Below, piece by piece: positions 24,898 through 33,842 of a stretch of DNA of 64,000 bases. A program made the translations under genes and the position numbers. The stretch spans positions 91,579 to 155,578 of the forward strand of contig NZ_FZOF01000023.1 of assembly GCF_900188405.1 (NCBI RefSeq), given 5' to 3'. The notes beneath the pieces are model-generated. The model was not told the DNA's origin. It was given only the letters and a program-made list of their open reading frames with translations, and searched no databases. Position 1 is the first letter of the stretch. Each line of letters starts with the position of its first letter. The stretch is from Actinacidiphila glaucinigra (GTDB taxonomy: Bacteria > Actinomycetota > Actinomycetes > Streptomycetales > Streptomycetaceae).

Positions 24898-25578
24898 ATG
24901 ACCCGAAGCCCCGTCGCGACCGCCGGCACCACCGCCGAGCCGGCCGTCAAGCAGCCGCCCGCCGCCGAGCGGGTCTACACCCATGTCAAGCAGGCGGTGC
25001 TCGACCGCCGCTACGAGGGCGGCACCCTCCTGAGCGAGGGCGAGCTGGCCGAGGCGGTGGGCGTCTCGCGCACCCCCGTCCGCGAGGCCCTGCTGCGCCT
25101 GGAGGCCGAGGGCCTGCTGAAGCTCTACCCGAAGAAGGGCGCCCTGGTGCTGCCGGTCTCCGCGCAGGAGATCGCCGACGTCGTGGAGACCCGGCTGCTC
25201 GTGGAGCGCCACGCGGTGACGAAGGTGGTGCCCGCCCCGGAGCGGCTGCTGACCCGCCTGGAGGAGCTGCTGGACGAGCAGCGCGGCCACGCCGCCACCG
25301 GCGACCTGGCCGCCTTCGCGGCGGCCGACCGCTGCTTCCACGCCGAGATCGTGCGCGCCGCCGGCAATCGCATCCTCTCCCAGCTGTACGACCAGCTGAG
25401 GGACCGTCAACTGCGGATGGGCGTGGCCACGATGCACGCCGAGCCGGGCCGCATCGCCAAGAACGTCGCCGAACACACCGAGATCCTCGCGGCGTTGCGC
25501 GCGGGGGACAGCGCCTCGGCGGCCATGCTGGTCGAGCGGCACGTCAGCTGGGTGAGCCACCTGGCCCGGGGGGAGTAA
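24898..25578 (+). CDS. GntR/FadR-subfamily transcriptional regulator
   Basis: A 226-aa repressor. A winged helix at about 20-85 has the GntR pattern (L-S-E-G-E-L-A-E-A-V-G-V-S-R-T-P-V-R-E-A-L); the C-terminal all-helical FCD domain has acidic and histidine residues (D-R-C-F-H-A-E, E-H-T-E-I) for metal or acid ligands. It is translationally coupled to the following MFS gene (TAATG), so it very likely controls that exporter or importer in response to its substrate. The upstream direct repeats may be its operator. Confidence 0.9.
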   Translation: MTRSPVATAGTTAEPAVKQPPAAERVYTHVKQAVLDRRYEGGTLLSEGELAEAVGVSRTPVREALLRLEAEGLLKLYPKKGALVLPVSAQEIADVVETRLLVERHAVTKVVPAPERLLTRLEELLDEQRGHAATGDLAAFAAADRCFHAEIVRAAGNRILSQLYDQLRDRQLRMGVATMHAEPGRIAKNVAEHTEILAALRAGDSASAAMLVERHVSWVSHLARGE

Positions 25579-26882
25579 TGGCAACGAGCGGCACCACCGT
25601 CGGTGAACCGCCCGGCGGCACCAGGGCGGTCGCCGTCTGGAGCATCGGCACCCTCGTCTACACGGTCGCGGTCGTGCACCGCACCAGCCTCGGCGTCGCC
25701 GGCATCGACGCCGCGGAGCGCTTCCACATCGGCGCCTCGGCGCTGTCCACCTTCTCGATCCTGCAGGTGCTGGTCTACGCGGGCATGCAGATACCCGTGG
25801 GCCTGATGGTCGACCGCCTCGGCACCAAGAGGGTGCTGAGCATCGGCATCGTCCTGTTCACCGCGGGCCAGCTCGGCTTCGCCCTCTCCCACGCGTACGG
25901 CCCCGCCCTGGCCGCCCGCGCGGTGCTGGGCTGCGGCGACGCCATGACCTTCGTGAGCGTGCTGCGGCTGGGCTCGCGCTGGTTCCCGGCCCGCCGCGGG
26001 CCGATGATCGCGCAGGGCGCCGCGCTGTTCGGCGTGGCGGGCAACCTGCTGAGCACCGTGCTGCTCGCGCGGCTGCTGCACTCCGCGGGCTGGACCTCGA
26101 CCTTCGTGGGCACGGCGCTGGGCGGCGCGCTCGTCCTCGTCCTCGTGCTGGCCTTCATGAAGGACCACCCCGAGGGCTTCGAGCCGGCGCCCCCCGAGCA
26201 CCCGGGGCGCGGTTACGTGAAGCGGCAGATCGCCGCCGCCTGGCGGGAGCCCGGCACCCGGCTGGGGATGTGGACGCACTTCACCACCCAGTTCTCCGGG
26301 ATGGTCTTCCTGCTGCTGTGGGGGCTGCCGTACCTGGTGGAGGACCAGGGGCTGTCCCGCGAGACCGCGGGCACCCTGCTGACGGTGGTCGTGATCGCCA
26401 ACATGGTCTTCGGGATGCTCTTCGGCCAGATCATCGGCCGCCACCACGGCGCCCGGATGCCGCTCACCCTGGGCGTCGTCGGGGCGACCGCGGTGATGTG
26501 GGCGGTGGTCCTGGTCTGGCCCGCGGACCACGCGCCGCTGTGGCTGCTCGTGCTGCTCTGCGTCGTGCTGGGCACCTGCGGGCCGGCGTCGATGATCGGC
26601 TTCGACTTCGCCCGCCCGGCGAACCCTCCCGAGCGCTTCGGCACCGCCTCCGGCATCGTCAACATCGGCGGCTTCACCGCCTCGATGGCCGCGCTGCTGG
26701 CCATCGGCGTGCTGCTGGACGCGAGCGGCGACGACTACCGGGTGGCCTGGAGCAGCGTCTTCGTCCTCCAGGCCCTGGGCCTGAGCCAGATCCTGCGGCT
26801 GCGCGGCCGGGCCGCGCGGCTGGAGCGGCAGCGCATCGCCGTCAGCCGCGTCGAGAGCGTCCACGTCCCCGCCGGGACATGA
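25578..26882 (+). CDS. MFS transporter
   Basis: A 434-aa integral membrane protein with 12 predicted helices. The MFS motif A loop G-L-M-V-D-R-L-G-T-K-R lies between helices 2 and 3 near residue 75. The pattern resembles MFS members for nitrate/sugar-acid type substrates, but the substrate cannot be named. Its ATG overlaps the GntR stop by one base. It ends 16 bases from the convergent isomerase-family gene, with no room for a separate terminator. Confidence 0.88.
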   Translation: MATSGTTVGEPPGGTRAVAVWSIGTLVYTVAVVHRTSLGVAGIDAAERFHIGASALSTFSILQVLVYAGMQIPVGLMVDRLGTKRVLSIGIVLFTAGQLGFALSHAYGPALAARAVLGCGDAMTFVSVLRLGSRWFPARRGPMIAQGAALFGVAGNLLSTVLLARLLHSAGWTSTFVGTALGGALVLVLVLAFMKDHPEGFEPAPPEHPGRGYVKRQIAAAWREPGTRLGMWTHFTTQFSGMVFLLLWGLPYLVEDQGLSRETAGTLLTVVVIANMVFGMLFGQIIGRHHGARMPLTLGVVGATAVMWAVVLVWPADHAPLWLLVLLCVVLGTCGPASMIGFDFARPANPPERFGTASGIVNIGGFTASMAALLAIGVLLDASGDDYRVAWSSVFVLQALGLSQILRLRGRAARLERQRIAVSRVESVHVPAGT

Positions 26883-26897
26883 ACGCTCCCCCCGGCG

Positions 26898-27728
26898 TCA
26901 CTGCGTGACGGCGATGTTCGCCAGGATCGCGTCGGCCAGCGACCGGTCGCCCTCGGTCTTCAGCCGGTCCTCCACGGCGGCCGCGCGCGTACGGCCGCAG
27001 GTCAGCCGGACGAAGGTCTCCCAGTCCAGGGTCAGCGTGACCGCGGGACCGAGCGAGACGCTGCCGTCGATCGAGCCGTGGCCCTCGGTGTCGACCCGGA
27101 CCGTCCGCATGAACTCCAGCTCACCGTGGACGTCGAACACCACGGCGGAGCCCGCCGGGGCGCCCGCGCGCTCGGCGACCACCTTCGGCAGCTCGGCGAG
27201 GATGTGGTCCCGGGCGACGACCGCGCCCGGCGAGTCGAGGTTGCCGGGCTCGCCCAGCGCCCGGCGCAGGTCCTGCTCGTGCACCCACACGTCGAAGACC
27301 CGCCACTTCAGCAGCTCCTCGAGGGTCGTCTCCCTGCCCATGGGACCGCGGACGGTGTCCTGCGCGCCACGGGTCTCGTTCCGCAGCTGCCGGGAGCGGC
27401 GGATGATGGTGTAGTCGAGTTCGCCGACGACCTCCGGCGCGGTGTGGTGCCGCCGCTTGTCGACCGGCACCTCCACGTAACGGGCGTGCTCCGTGGCCAT
27501 GTGCCGCAGGTCGCTGGGGAGCGTGTGGATCGGCCGGGGATCGCCGAGCAGCTCGCACTCGAACCCGATCACATGCGACACGACGTCGCGCACGGACCAG
27601 TACGGGCACTCGGTCGGCCGGTTCCAGGCGCCCGCCGGTACGGGACGGACCAACTCGGCTATGGATTCTATGGAGTGGGTCCAGGCGTCGATGTACGGCT
27701 GGATCTGGCTGTGGACGGTGCCGGTCAC
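26898..27728 (-). CDS. Maleylpyruvate isomerase-family mycothiol-dependent enzyme
   Basis: A 276-aa DinB-like four-helix protein. The metal-binding set is visible: W-S-V-R-D-V-V-S-H-V-I-G (His about 52), and W-V-H-E-Q-D-L-R-R (His about 150). A C-terminal SCP2-like domain follows (about 180-270). Actinobacterial members use mycothiol as cofactor, for isomerisation or for thiol transfer; the natural substrate here is unknown. Start ATG... the codon is GTG at 27726-27728, beginning M-T-G-T-V-H. Promoter region lies between it and the divergent nitrilase gene. Confidence 0.85.
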   Translation of the reverse strand: MTGTVHSQIQPYIDAWTHSIESIAELVRPVPAGAWNRPTECPYWSVRDVVSHVIGFECELLGDPRPIHTLPSDLRHMATEHARYVEVPVDKRRHHTAPEVVGELDYTIIRRSRQLRNETRGAQDTVRGPMGRETTLEELLKWRVFDVWVHEQDLRRALGEPGNLDSPGAVVARDHILAELPKVVAERAGAPAGSAVVFDVHGELEFMRTVRVDTEGHGSIDGSVSLGPAVTLTLDWETFVRLTCGRTRAAAVEDRLKTEGDRSLADAILANIAVTQ

Positions 27729-27860
27729 GGGACCCCTCGACGGTCGGAGCGCGGTCGTGGTGTGCGCCTTAAATTACGCTGCGCAGTGACACCACGGGAG
27801 TGCTTTCGTGTGACGATCGTAGGCCCGCAAGAACGTGCCGAACTCATGGGCGGTGGTAGT

Positions 27861-28661
27861 GTGCGCGTTTCCCTGCTCCAGATCGACGTCGACCCGGGCG
27901 AAGCGGTGGACGCCCGGCGCGAACGGGTCGCCTCGCTCGTCCGCGGACAGGCCGGGTCGGACCTGGTCGTCCTGCCCGAACTGTGGCCCGTCGGCGCCTT
28001 CGCCGCCGATCTTTTCCAGCCAGAGGCCGAGCCGCTGCGGGGTCCCACCGCCGAGGTCATGAGCGCCGCGGCGCTCGACGCGGGCGTCTGGCTGCACGCG
28101 GGGTCGATCGTCGAGCGCGCCCCCGACGGCGCGCTGTACAACACCTCGCTGCTCTTCTCCCCCGACGGCGAACTGCGCGCGACCTACCGCAAGATCCACC
28201 GCTTCGGCTTCGACCGGGGCGAGGCCGTGCTCATGAGCGCCGGCGACCGCATCGTCACCGGCGACGTCCAGGGCGTCACCGTGGGCCTGGCCACCTGCTA
28301 CGACCTGCGCTTCCCCGAGCAGTTCCGGCTGCTCGTCGACGCGGGTGCCACCGTCCTGCTCGTCCCGGCCGGCTGGCCCGCCCGGCGCCGCGAGCACTGG
28401 ACGCTGCTGGCCCGCGCCCGCGCGATCGAGTCGCAGGCCTATGTGCTGGCCTGCGGTACCGCGGGCACCCACGCCGGGGTGGAGCTGGCCGGGCACAGCG
28501 TCGTCGTCGACCCCTGGGGCGCCGTCCTCGCCGAGGCCGGACCGGGGGAGGAGGTCCTCACCGCCGACCTCGACCCGGGCCTGGTGGCGAAGACCCGGGC
28601 GGACTTCCCGGTGCTGCGCGACCGCGTGCTGGGCCTGCCGGTGCCGGATTCAACCGGTTGA
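27861..28661 (+). CDS. Carbon-nitrogen hydrolase (nitrilase superfamily)
   Basis: A 266-aa amidase-type enzyme with the catalytic triad of the superfamily: Glu in V-V-L-P-E-L-W (about 41), Lys in Y-R-K-I-H-R (about 110) and Cys in A-T-C-Y-D-L-R-F-P (about 146). The protein is of a length typical for stand-alone omega-amidase-like members. The substrate is not known. GTG 27861 fits the family start M-R-V-S-L-L-Q; an in-frame ATG at 27846 is possible. It is divergent from the mycothiol enzyme. Confidence 0.9.
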   Translation: MRVSLLQIDVDPGEAVDARRERVASLVRGQAGSDLVVLPELWPVGAFAADLFQPEAEPLRGPTAEVMSAAALDAGVWLHAGSIVERAPDGALYNTSLLFSPDGELRATYRKIHRFGFDRGEAVLMSAGDRIVTGDVQGVTVGLATCYDLRFPEQFRLLVDAGATVLLVPAGWPARRREHWTLLARARAIESQAYVLACGTAGTHAGVELAGHSVVVDPWGAVLAEAGPGEEVLTADLDPGLVAKTRADFPVLRDRVLGLPVPDSTG

Positions 28662-28752
28662 GGCGGTATGGCCCCATCAGGGACCATCGGCCCCGGAGGT
28701 GGGGGCGGAGTGCTCTGCGCCTCCGGGGGGCCGGACCGGCAAGGTGGTTCCC

Positions 28753-29121
28753 ATGGAATTCGAGGGGCGCGCTGCGCTGGCGCTGCTGGGAAGGGTTCGG
28801 TACGGGCGGCTGGCGCTGACGCGGGGGGCCCTGCCGTACATCGCCGTGGCCCGGCACGTCGTCACCGACGACTCCGTGCTGATCCGCACCGACCGCTCAT
28901 GGGGTGTGGACGGCACGGTCGTGGCCTACCAGGCGGACGACCTCGAAGCGGGCTGGGCGGTGCAGTTCCTCGGGACGGCGCGCGCTTTCCACCCGTCGAC
29001 GGCACAACAGGCGCTCTTCGGCACAGATCGTCAAAACGATACAAGCCGGGAGCCGGGCCATGTGTACGTACGGCTCGACCCGCGAGTCCACCACCGGAAT
29101 GATCTAGCATCTGCCTGGTGA
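28753..29121 (+). CDS. Pyridoxamine 5'-phosphate oxidase-fold protein
   Basis: A 122-aa split-barrel protein: L-G-R-V-R-Y-G-R-L-A-L, P-Y-I-A-V-A-R-H-V-V and G-W-A-V-Q-F-L-G-T-A are the barrel strands seen in small FMN or F420-binding members. True PNPOx activity is unlikely at this length; such proteins often reduce or bind flavin/F420. AAGGTGG precedes the ATG. The stop overlaps the next start (GTGA), so it is cotranslated with the phosphotransferase. Confidence 0.78.
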   Translation: MEFEGRAALALLGRVRYGRLALTRGALPYIAVARHVVTDDSVLIRTDRSWGVDGTVVAYQADDLEAGWAVQFLGTARAFHPSTAQQALFGTDRQNDTSREPGHVYVRLDPRVHHRNDLASAW

Positions 29122-30146
29122 TCGGGAGTTCGGCGACGGCGCCGCCCTCCGCCGGGACACTGGACACCCTGCTGCGCCGATACACGGACGCCGGCGCCCC
29201 GCTGTCCTGCGAACCCGTTGCCCAGGGCCTACTGAACCGGGGATTCCGGCTGGCCACCACCCGCGGCCGCTACTTCCTCAAGCTGTACGTCGACAGCGCC
29301 ACCTCCGACTCCGCCGTCATCGCCCGGCAGCACCGGGCGACCCAGCGGCTCGACGAGGTGGGCCTGCCCGTCGCGCCGCCGGTGCCGGACGCCGACGGGC
29401 GCACCGTCGCCGTGGTCGGCGGCCGCCGCTTCGCGCTCTACCCGTGGGTGGAGGGACGGCACCGCGAGGGCGGCGAGCTCACCACCGCCGACTCCCGCCG
29501 CCTCGGCGCGCTGCTCGGTCTCGTCCACACCACCCTGGCCCAGGTGCAGCCCGCCCCCGAACCGGGCCGGCACGCCAGCGCCGACCCCGAACTGACCTAC
29601 GCGCTGATCGCCGCACTGCTGCGCCGGGTGCGCGTCCGCGCCCCGCGCGAGACCTTCGACGAACTGGCCGAGCACCGGCTGCTGGAGCGCCGCGCCCTGC
29701 TGGAACGTCACGCCCACCGCCGCCCGCCCGACGCCGCCGGCCCGGTGTCCGGCTGGGTGCACGGCGACTTCCACCCGCTCAACCTGCTCTACCGCGAGGA
29801 CGAACCCGTCGCCATCGTCGACTGGGACCGGCTCGGCGTGCGGCCGCGCGCCGAGGAGGCGGTACGGGCCGCGGTGATCTTCTTCGTGCAGCCCGGCGGC
29901 GCCCTGGACCTCGACAAGATCCGCGCGTACGCAGGGGCCTACCGCGGCGCCGCGGGCGTGGCGGAGGACGAACTGGCCGCGGCCGTGCACCGGGTGTGGT
30001 GGGAGCGGCTCAACGACTTCTGGATGCTGCGCTGGCGCTACGTCCTCGACGACCGCAGGACCGACCCCCTCTTCCCGGCCTCGTCCGCCCTGGTCGTCTG
30101 GTGGACCGCGGCGTACGAGGCCGTGCTGGAGGCCTTCACGGGCTGA
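29118..30146 (+). CDS. APH/ThrB-type phosphotransferase
   Basis: A 342-aa kinase-fold enzyme. The catalytic loop reads W-V-H-G-D-F-H-P-L-N-L-L (Brenner motif, about 213-224) and the metal-binding strand A-I-V-D-W-D-R. This matches homoserine-kinase II, choline-kinase-like and aminoglycoside phosphotransferase proteins; nothing specific to antibiotic resistance is visible. The GTG start overlaps the previous stop by four bases. The stop is eight bases from the convergent kinase gene. Confidence 0.85.
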   Translation: MIGSSATAPPSAGTLDTLLRRYTDAGAPLSCEPVAQGLLNRGFRLATTRGRYFLKLYVDSATSDSAVIARQHRATQRLDEVGLPVAPPVPDADGRTVAVVGGRRFALYPWVEGRHREGGELTTADSRRLGALLGLVHTTLAQVQPAPEPGRHASADPELTYALIAALLRRVRVRAPRETFDELAEHRLLERRALLERHAHRRPPDAAGPVSGWVHGDFHPLNLLYREDEPVAIVDWDRLGVRPRAEEAVRAAVIFFVQPGGALDLDKIRAYAGAYRGAAGVAEDELAAAVHRVWWERLNDFWMLRWRYVLDDRRTDPLFPASSALVVWWTAAYEAVLEAFTG

Positions 30147-30154
30147 CCCCGAGG

Positions 30155-31714
30155 TCAGCGGGCCGGCCGGTCGCCCGTGACACCGCCGTCCGCGCCCTCG
30201 GTGCCGGCCGTGCCGCCGCTCGCGGACTCGGTCGGCGTCGGCTCGGTCGGCGTCGGCGTGGGCGGTGCGGAGCTGGCCGGGGCGCTCGGCTCCTTGGTCG
30301 GCGCCTCGGAGGTGGCGGGCGCCTCGGAGGTCGGCCGCGTGTAGGAGGGGGTCGAGTTGTACGACGGCTTCTCCGTGACGCCGCCGGTGCTTTCCTGCGT
30401 GTCCTGCGTGGAGTCGTCCCGGGTCGGCTGCGACGTCGGCTTCTCCGGCTGCGACTGCGTCGGCGTCACCTTCTCCGCCGGGGGCTCCTTGTCACCGGTC
30501 TTGGAGACGGCGAAGTAGATGCCGAGCGCCACCGCGAGCACCGCCGCGATCACGAACAGCGCGGGCTTGACCCAGCGCCCGCCGCCGTGCGGGGGCATCG
30601 CGCCGTTGTAGCCGTGGTCGCCGCCGTCACCGCCGGGCGGCCCGAGCAGCAGCGGCGGCTGCAACTCCGCGGTGTTGTGCGGGTTCTGCTGCCCGTACTG
30701 CGGGGGGACGCCCATCGGCGCGGTCGGGGCGGCGTTCGGCGCGGGCACGTAACCGGTGTTCCAGGTGCCGGTGTGGCCACCGCGCTCGCTGAGCATGCCC
30801 AGCGCGTACTGGACGACGCCGCGCATCTCCTCGGCGGTCTGGAAACGGTCGTCCGGGTGCTTGGCGAGGGCGTGCAGCACCAGCCCGTCCAGCTCCGGCG
30901 GCACCCGGTCGCTGAGCTGGGAGGGCGGCCGCGGCTCGTCCTGGACGTGCTGGTAGACCACCGACAGCGGGGTCTCGCCGGTGAACGGCGGCCGCAGCGC
31001 GAGGAGTTCGTAGAGCAGGCAGCCCGTCGCGTACAGGTCGGAGCGCGCGTCCACCGTCTTGCCGAGCGCCTGCTCCGGCGACAGGTACTGCGGGGTGCCC
31101 ATGACCATGCCGGTCTGCGTCATCGTGGTCGAGGCGCCGTGCAGCGCCCGCGCGATGCCGAAGTCCATCACCTTCACCGCGCCGGTGTTGGTGATGATCA
31201 CGTTCGCCGGCTTGATGTCCCGGTGGACGATGCCGTGCGCATGGCTGTAGGCCAGCGCCTCCAGCACGCCCGAGACGATGATGAGCGCCTGGTCGACCGG
31301 CGGCGGCTGGTCGGAACCCAGCAGCAGGTCGCGGATCGTGCGGCCCTCGACGAGCTCCATCACGATGTACGGCACGGTGCCGCCCGGCGTGACGTCCTCG
31401 CCCGAGTCGTACACCGCCACCACCGCATGGTGGTTGAGCCCGGCGACCGACTGCGCCTCGCGTGTGAAGCGGGCCTTGGACACCGGGTCCTCGGCGAGAT
31501 CGGAACGGAGCAGCTTGACGGCCACCGTCCGCCCCAGGCGCACGTCCTCCGCAGCGAAGACCTCGGCCATGCCGCCGCGTCCGAGACGCCCGGTCAGCCG
31601 GTAGCGGCCGTCGCCCACCAGGCCCGCGGCCCCCCACAGCTCGGGCGAGTCGGGCACGCCCCGGCCGTCGGCAGAGGGCTCGTCAGGGCCCCCGGCGGCT
31701 GTCGTCTGTGCCAT
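30155..31714 (-). CDS. Membrane Ser/Thr protein kinase with a Ser/Thr/Pro-rich exterior
   Basis: A 519-aa PknB-type kinase. The kinase domain (about 36-300) has G-R-G-G-M-A-E-V, the A-V-K lysine, H-R-D-I-K-P-A-N, D-F-G and the activation loop G-T-P-Q-Y-L-S-P-E-Q. A Pro/Gly-rich linker, one transmembrane helix (about 383-405), and a low-complexity exterior of Thr, Ser, Pro and Glu repeats (S-E-A-P, P-T-P-T) follow; no PASTA domain is present. ATG 31712-31714 has GAGGA upstream. It is head-to-head with a second kinase, sharing a palindromic promoter region. Confidence 0.92.
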   Translation of the reverse strand: MAQTTAAGGPDEPSADGRGVPDSPELWGAAGLVGDGRYRLTGRLGRGGMAEVFAAEDVRLGRTVAVKLLRSDLAEDPVSKARFTREAQSVAGLNHHAVVAVYDSGEDVTPGGTVPYIVMELVEGRTIRDLLLGSDQPPPVDQALIIVSGVLEALAYSHAHGIVHRDIKPANVIITNTGAVKVMDFGIARALHGASTTMTQTGMVMGTPQYLSPEQALGKTVDARSDLYATGCLLYELLALRPPFTGETPLSVVYQHVQDEPRPPSQLSDRVPPELDGLVLHALAKHPDDRFQTAEEMRGVVQYALGMLSERGGHTGTWNTGYVPAPNAAPTAPMGVPPQYGQQNPHNTAELQPPLLLGPPGGDGGDHGYNGAMPPHGGGRWVKPALFVIAAVLAVALGIYFAVSKTGDKEPPAEKVTPTQSQPEKPTSQPTRDDSTQDTQESTGGVTEKPSYNSTPSYTRPTSEAPATSEAPTKEPSAPASSAPPTPTPTEPTPTESASGGTAGTEGADGGVTGDRPAR

Positions 31715-31840
31715 CAGTCCTCGCCGTCGATCGTCGCCGTACAGGGTCCTCCAGCGCACCACGCTACCGCGTTCCGTGACGGACGCGCTCCCGTGCCACC
31801 CGTGCCCCCGATGAAGGGATTCATACGCATCCGGTGACGA

Positions 31841-31882
31841 ACAGGTCAACGAACTTGACCTGTCCAGGCCGTCCGGCAGACT
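31841..31882. promoter_or_regulatory. Palindrome and promoter between the two kinase genes
   Basis: ACAGGTCAA (31841-31849) and TTGACCTGT (31855-31863) form a perfect inverted repeat with a five-base gap. TTGACC at 31855-31860, a good -35, and CAGACT at 31877-31882 (16-base spacing) form a housekeeping-type promoter for the right kinase gene. A regulator bound at the palindrome would cover the -35. Confidence 0.6.
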
Positions 31883-31959
31883 GGGCTGGCAGGATCGGGA
31901 CAACTGTCTTGTGCGTACGCGCGGTGCGCCCAGGGGGAACGTCAAGGGGACGGGTACGG

Positions 31960-33735
31960 ATGAGCGGGGACGGCACGCGGGGCACTCATTCGGGGCGCTC
32001 GGTCGGTAACGGTCGCTACGTACTCCGCGACCTGCTGGGACAGGGTGGCATGGCCGCCGTGCACCTGGCACACGACACAGTGCTGGACCGTCCGGTGGCC
32101 GTCAAGACGCTGCACACGGACCTCGGCCGGGAGCAGTCGTTCCGCGAGCGGTTCCGGCGCGAGGCGCAGGCCGTCGCCAAGCTCAACCACACCAACATCG
32201 TCTCGGTCTTCGACTCCGGCGAGGACACCGTCGACGGCGCGCTCGTGCCGTACATCGTCATGGAGTACGTCGAGGGCAAGCCGCTGCGCGACGTGCTGGA
32301 CGAGGACATCGCCCAGTTCGGCGCCATGCCCACCGAGAAGGCCCTGAAGATCACCGCGGACGTGCTCGCGGCGCTCTCCGAGAGTCACAGCATGGGCCTG
32401 GTCCACCGGGACATCAAGCCGGGCAATGTGATGCTCACCAAGCGCGGCGTGGTGAAGGTGATGGACTTCGGCATCGCCCGCGCGATGCAGTCCGGCGTCT
32501 CGTCGATGACGCAGACCGGCATGGTCGTCGGCACCCCGCAGTACCTCTCGCCGGAACAGGCGCTGGGACGCGGCGTGGACGAGCGCTCCGACCTGTACTC
32601 GGTGGGCTGCCTGCTCTTCGAGCTGCTCACCGGGCGGCTGCCCTTCGACGGCGACTCCCCGCTGTCCATCGCCTACCAGCACGTGCAGGAGGTCCCGCCG
32701 GCCCCGTCGGCGCTCAACCGGGCGGTGCAGCCGGGCGTCGACGCGCTCGTCGCCCGGGCCCTGAGGAAGAACCCCGCCGAGCGCTTCCCCACCGCCGACG
32801 CCATGCGCGACGAGGCGGAGCGGGTCGCGGCGCCGGGCCGCGGCGCGGCGACCACACCGCTGATCATCGGCGGCGGGCCGCGCCCGCGCGGCCGCGGCGA
32901 GGAGGTCTCCTCCGCGGTCTTCCCGCCGGTGCAGGGGGACCTGCGGACCCCGCCGCCGCACGTGCAGACCCCGTACCAGGCCCCGGCCCCGGCTCCGTAC
33001 CCGCAGCCGCAGCCGCGGCAGCAGCCCCCGCAGCGCTGGGGCACCGGCGGTCAGGGAGCCGGCGCCCACACCCCGCCGCCCAACCCCGCCTACGGCTACC
33101 CGCAGAACGCGCACGCGCCCCACCAGGCGCACCCGCAGGCCGCGCAGCAGCACGCCACCCCGCCCTACACGATGCGCCCGGGCACCCCGGCGGGCGGCGG
33201 TCGCAGGGGCGGCGGCGTCTCGACGGCGGTCGTCGCCATCGGTGCCACGGTCGCCGTGATCGCGGTGGTCGCGGTGGTCATCATCGCGATGGCGATGGGC
33301 GAGCAGGGCGAGAAGGGCGACACCGGCGGTACCGGCGGCACTCCCACCTACGACTCGCGGCCCGGCGCCTCCGCCACCGCGACCGCCACCGACCGCCGCG
33401 AGTCCCCCTCGCGACCGGCGGACGAGGAGCCCGCGCCGGGCGTCAGCCAGGCCGACCAGACCCGCACCATCGACGCCTCGCGCTGCACCGAGGCCACCAA
33501 GAGCTACCTGGGCGACGACCCGGACGCCGTGGTGATGCCGGACTTCTTCACCAAGTACGTCGACTCGGTCAAGTCCTGCATGGACGCCGCTGGTTGGGAC
33601 TACGAGATCAAGTACCGCAACGAGCAGATCTACGGGAAGGGCGCGGTCGTCGACCAGAAGCCCAAGACCTACGGCGCGTTCAAGCCCGAGAAGGACAAGA
33701 TCACCATCTGGGTCTCCACCGGCCAGGGCGGCTGA
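31960..33735 (+). CDS. Membrane Ser/Thr protein kinase with single PASTA-like exterior domain
   Basis: A 591-aa PknB-type kinase: G-Q-G-G-M-A-A-V, A-V-K lysine, H-R-D-I-K-P-G-N, D-F-G and G-T-P-Q-Y-L-S-P-E-Q in residues ~20-285. A long Pro/Gln/Tyr-rich linker (about 320-415), a transmembrane helix (about 421-446), and an exterior domain with two cysteines (about 509, 540) and one PASTA-like unit at the end (G-A-V-V-D-Q-K-P, then I-T-I-W-V-S-T). Start ATG 31960 has AGGGGA 9-15 bases before it. It is divergent from the other kinase and convergent with bpa. Confidence 0.92.
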   Translation: MSGDGTRGTHSGRSVGNGRYVLRDLLGQGGMAAVHLAHDTVLDRPVAVKTLHTDLGREQSFRERFRREAQAVAKLNHTNIVSVFDSGEDTVDGALVPYIVMEYVEGKPLRDVLDEDIAQFGAMPTEKALKITADVLAALSESHSMGLVHRDIKPGNVMLTKRGVVKVMDFGIARAMQSGVSSMTQTGMVVGTPQYLSPEQALGRGVDERSDLYSVGCLLFELLTGRLPFDGDSPLSIAYQHVQEVPPAPSALNRAVQPGVDALVARALRKNPAERFPTADAMRDEAERVAAPGRGAATTPLIIGGGPRPRGRGEEVSSAVFPPVQGDLRTPPPHVQTPYQAPAPAPYPQPQPRQQPPQRWGTGGQGAGAHTPPPNPAYGYPQNAHAPHQAHPQAAQQHATPPYTMRPGTPAGGGRRGGGVSTAVVAIGATVAVIAVVAVVIIAMAMGEQGEKGDTGGTGGTPTYDSRPGASATATATDRRESPSRPADEEPAPGVSQADQTRTIDASRCTEATKSYLGDDPDAVVMPDFFTKYVDSVKSCMDAAGWDYEIKYRNEQIYGKGAVVDQKPKTYGAFKPEKDKITIWVSTGQGG

Positions 33736-33773
33736 CCCCCCGGCGTCCCGCGGACGCCCCCACGGCAACGACG

Positions 33774-33805
33774 GACGGCGGGTGACCCCATGGGTCCCCG
33801 CCGTC
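33774..33805. terminator. Hairpin between the kinase gene and bpa
   Basis: GACGGCGGG (33774-33782) pairs with CCCGCCGTC (33797-33805), and the loop itself contains GACCCCATGGGTC, so the stem can continue. It lies between two convergent genes. Confidence 0.65.
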
Positions 33806-33842
33806 TGTACCTACGCGTACGTACCGTCCTGGTGCCGCCGGC

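Noticed and set aside
29118..30146. Antibiotic-resistance phosphotransferase
   Set aside because: The kinase motifs are shared by the whole APH/choline/ThrB-II fold and no resistance-specific signature is visible.
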